Of a DNA stretch of 56,670 nucleotides, positions 54,526-56,670 are shown in pieces. The position numbers and the translations under genes were made by a program. Under the pieces are notes generated by a model. The model was not told where the DNA came from. It searched no databases and saw nothing but the letters and a program-made list of their open reading frames with translations. Position 1 is the stretch's first letter. Each line of letters begins with the position of its first letter. Source of the stretch: Candidatus Parabeggiatoa sp. nov. 2 (GTDB lineage Bacteria > Pseudomonadota > Gammaproteobacteria > Beggiatoales > Beggiatoaceae); NCBI GenBank assembly GCA_002085445.1, contig NBMI01000105.1, positions 1 through 56,670 on the forward strand. Reading direction: 5' to 3'.

Positions 54526-55350
54526 ATGAAAAACAAACTACCCTTCAATGGTAGCCGCTTATCCGCTTTTGGCAATGAAGCAGAAATAATGCAACAGGCT
54601 ATCAAAATGAATGTCACCAGCAAAACGCCAACTTATTATGCCCAAATGCACTACAACAATGTCGTGTACAACGTTTTTGTCAAAGGGCCTTTTAAAGCAT
54701 GGCATAACAATATCAACTACCAATGTTTTGTCGATGAGCTTAAACCCTTATTCGGCCTCAATAAAATAGGGACACATATCGCCTTAATGACTCCACACAA
54801 CGGTGGCAAAGAAAAATATTTTCTCATCATGCGCGACTTTGGCGACGGCATAAAAAATTACCCCGTCATCAAAAAAGACGGACTAGAAAAAATTGACAAG
54901 GACAACATCCCTATTCTACAACTAGTCAGATGGCTCAAAAAACATGAGATTGCCACCTACCCAACGCTGTTAAAACACTATATCGATGTTTTACTCTTTA
55001 GACAAATCATTGAAAGCAGCGACACCAATAACACCAATATTATCGTCAACCTCAACCAAAAAAACCCGATTTTATCGGTTGACGAAAATCACAAAGGCTA
55101 TTTTTTAAATGGCAAACTCTTCTCCCATCGTCCACCCAAAACCTGCATTACGCAGATAGAAACCTATTTCAAAACCCATCAAAGTCACATTCTTCAACAA
55201 TTACAGCATTGGCATCTTATCAGTCAAAGCCCAGACTACCTTGAAATAGCCACTCGTTTCAATCAACAAACATTAGCCCTTAAGTTTAGCGATAATCTTG
55301 TTCAATTAAGGCATTTGATAGAACAAAATCATAAACTTATAGCTTTGTAG
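54526..55350 (+). CDS. Hypothetical protein with an atypical kinase-like layout
   Basis: 274 aa. I recognise no named family, but the residue order fits a protein/small-molecule kinase fold: a strand with Lys53 in VYNVFVKGPF, Glu71 in CFVDELKPLFG (possible helix-C partner), a hinge-like KYFLIMRDFGDG (97-108), then DVLLFRQIIESSDTNNTNII with Asp166 and Asn171 as a catalytic loop (compare D-x-x-x-x-N), and PILSVDENHKG with Asp186 in the position of the metal-binding DFG Asp. HipA and phosphatidylinositol-kinase-like families show a similar SD..NIL...ID order. This is inferred from motif order only. It follows the RarA-C-like gene on the same strand, 486 bp downstream. Confidence 0.6.
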   Translation: MKNKLPFNGSRLSAFGNEAEIMQQAIKMNVTSKTPTYYAQMHYNNVVYNVFVKGPFKAWHNNINYQCFVDELKPLFGLNKIGTHIALMTPHNGGKEKYFLIMRDFGDGIKNYPVIKKDGLEKIDKDNIPILQLVRWLKKHEIATYPTLLKHYIDVLLFRQIIESSDTNNTNIIVNLNQKNPILSVDENHKGYFLNGKLFSHRPPKTCITQIETYFKTHQSHILQQLQHWHLISQSPDYLEIATRFNQQTLALKFSDNLVQLRHLIEQNHKLIAL

Positions 55351-55790
55351 TAATCGCTTTAGCGACTTAATCTAACGTTTCTAGTAGTCGCTTTAGCGAC
55401 TTAATCTAATGTGGCAAGCACAATAATTCGTTTATCCGCGTAATTAGTTGTACTAATTACTAATTACCAATTACCAACCCAAAATCCGTTACAACCATTT
55501 TTACTCCGTCATTTCCTTTTTATAATATATAATACTGAACATACTTCAAAAGAGTGAAAATGAATTATTGCTTGAGTTAAGTATTGAGAAGCCCACTAAA
55601 TATCCATTAGTCAATCACAATTCACAATTCACAATTCACCATTCACAATTCACAATTCATCATTCATCATTCACAATTCATCATTCATCATTCATCATTC
55701 ACAATTCACCCATGATGCACGGCGCGGTGGTTATTCAAATTCAAGGCAACTTTGATGGAATGCGACTGCCAAACCATCCCTAACCAAACA
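55351..55790. repeat. Spacer with GTCGCTTTAGCGAC and TTCACAATTCA repeats
   Basis: Two TAGTCGCTTTAGCGACTTAA units (55352-55405), TTCGTTTATCCGCGTAATTA (55427-55446), and a run of 9-11-bp direct repeats TTCACAATTCA/TTCATCA from 55617 to 55708. The frame across the latter is translated repeat. Confidence 0.8.
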
Positions 55791-56597
55791 ATGAAAATAC
55801 AAACAAAAATATCCAGTATCATTTTTACCCTTATTTTAGTGACGGGTATCGTAGCTATTACAAGCAGTTATATCGTTTCTAAACAGATGATTGAAGATGA
55901 GATTTATCATCATTTAGAAAGTACAGCGACATCAAGGGCGCTCCATATTGAAACGTTGTTAGATGAAGAAGCGGAATTGGTTAAAACATTTGCTACCAGT
56001 AAAGTTTTTGTAGAGGTTTTCACCACTCAAAATCTCACACCTGCCATTCAAAGAATCAAAACTTTAATTGATATTCATGAAGTCATTTCTCGAATAAGGG
56101 TTTTGGATAAACAGGGTAAGGTGGTGGTATCAAGTCACTCTGAAATTAATCCTATTGGTAATGCCAAAATATTCGCTTATGGCAAAGAGGGTGTTTATAT
56201 CCGCGATATACATATTTCCACAATAACGGGTACTAAAGTTATGAGTGTCTCCGCCCCAATATTAGCCAAAGGTGAATTTGCCGGCATTATAATTGTTAAT
56301 ATAGAAGTTGAAAAGGAATTATATGAAATCATTTCACATAAGCATGGAAAAACCAGCGAGATATACCTTATCAATAAAGATGGATATATGATGACGCCCT
56401 CACGGTTTATGGAAGACACTTTTCTAAAGCAGAAAGTCAATTCGTCGGAAGCCAGAGAATGGCTTGAACTGTCTGAAGAAGAACAGGAAGCTGAACATGC
56501 CGAAATAGATATTTACAAAGATTATCGCGGTGAATTAGTGATTGGCACGCACCGTGTTATTAAAGGTATAGTCGCAAAAAATATTGAAATAGATTGA
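55791..56597 (+). CDS. Membrane sensor with a dCache-type domain, output domain missing
   Basis: About 268 aa from the ATG at 55791 (MKIQTKISSIIFTLILVTGI), the first start that places a membrane helix (8-28) at the N-terminus; earlier ATGs lie in repeats. The periplasmic part shows LHIETLLDEEAELVKTFATS, VLDKQGKVVVSSHSEINPIG, VMSVSAPILAKGEFAGIIIV and YLINKDGYMMTPSRF, the dCache pattern of histidine kinases, diguanylate cyclases and chemoreceptors. The frame stops (TGA 56595) before the expected second helix and HAMP/output region. Either the gene is truncated or a frameshift moves the rest past the window edge. Confidence 0.75.
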   Translation: MKIQTKISSIIFTLILVTGIVAITSSYIVSKQMIEDEIYHHLESTATSRALHIETLLDEEAELVKTFATSKVFVEVFTTQNLTPAIQRIKTLIDIHEVISRIRVLDKQGKVVVSSHSEINPIGNAKIFAYGKEGVYIRDIHISTITGTKVMSVSAPILAKGEFAGIIIVNIEVEKELYEIISHKHGKTSEIYLINKDGYMMTPSRFMEDTFLKQKVNSSEAREWLELSEEEQEAEHAEIDIYKDYRGELVIGTHRVIKGIVAKNIEID

Positions 56598-56670
56598 CAA
56601 TATAGAATAATTTCTATATTAATACGGTTTCCATAAAGGCGCTTTTCGCGTCAAACGTGCATTGAGGTGT

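Noticed and set aside
55568-55783. 71-codon frame of HNSQFTIHHSQF type
   Set aside because: Pure translation of TTCACAATTCA direct repeats.

Overview
The window reads as a low-GC gammaproteobacterial chromosome, most likely a large filamentous or giant sulfur bacterium of the Beggiatoaceae/Thiotrichales. The support is the gammaproteobacterial gene set and local synteny (envC, a YibN-type rhodanese, secB, gpsA; ileS-lspA), a persulfide-sensor/rhodanese operon, and an extreme load of short palindromic and tandem repeats between and inside genes. The lineage is an inference from gene content and recalled family patterns; no search was run. A large share of the window is repeat-filled intergenic DNA, and many short open frames are only translated repeats.

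Layout. 0-6.5 kb: four tandem paralogues of a membrane-anchored SPFH/band-7 (stomatin/prohibitin-like) protein on the minus strand. One has a huge 18-residue-repeat helical tail that leaves the window, one is complete, and two stop right after the SPFH domain. 6.8-9.3 kb: a secreted hypothetical and an SdrD_B-domain exported protein. 10.2-27 kb: a B12 region with a cobalamin riboswitch and btuB receptor; cobU, cobQ, cobC, cobS and cobT for late assembly and the lower ligand; a btuF/btuC/btuD-type ABC importer interrupted by repeats and a GNAT remnant; and a PduO-type corrinoid adenosyltransferase. A nuclease remnant and a Uma2 endonuclease-like gene lie inside it. 27-32.5 kb: DJ-1/PfpI, ctpA-like S41 protease, envC, gpmA. 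32.6-33.9 kb: a decayed TnpB transposon gene. 35-39 kb: a BigR/SqrR-like ArsR repressor, a DUF2892 membrane protein and a rhodanese, then secB and gpsA. 39.7-42.5 kb: accA and gcvPB. 42.5-46.05 kb: a 3.5-kb accessory segment bracketed by an exact 58-bp direct repeat of the gcvPB 3' end, holding a RAYT remnant, an HD-domain gene, a split hypothetical gene and a tandem repeat field. 46.1-52.5 kb: dgkA, a CAU-anticodon tRNA, gltA, lspA and ileS. 52.7-56.6 kb: an orphan protein resembling the RarA/MgsA C-terminal domain, an atypical kinase-like protein, and a truncated Cache-domain sensor.

How the genes work together. The B12 genes form one salvage and assembly route: outer-membrane uptake (BtuB), periplasmic capture and import (BtuF/C/D), adenosylation (PduO type), amidation (CobQ), activation of the aminopropanol arm (CobU), activation of the lower ligand (CobT), joining (CobS) and dephosphorylation (CobC). 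The ArsR/DUF2892/rhodanese group fits control of reactive sulfur. The most unusual features are the band-7 array, the way palindromic repeats enter coding sequences in frame or supply C-termini and stop codons, the direct-repeat-bounded island, and the orphan gene pair at 52.7-55.3 kb.
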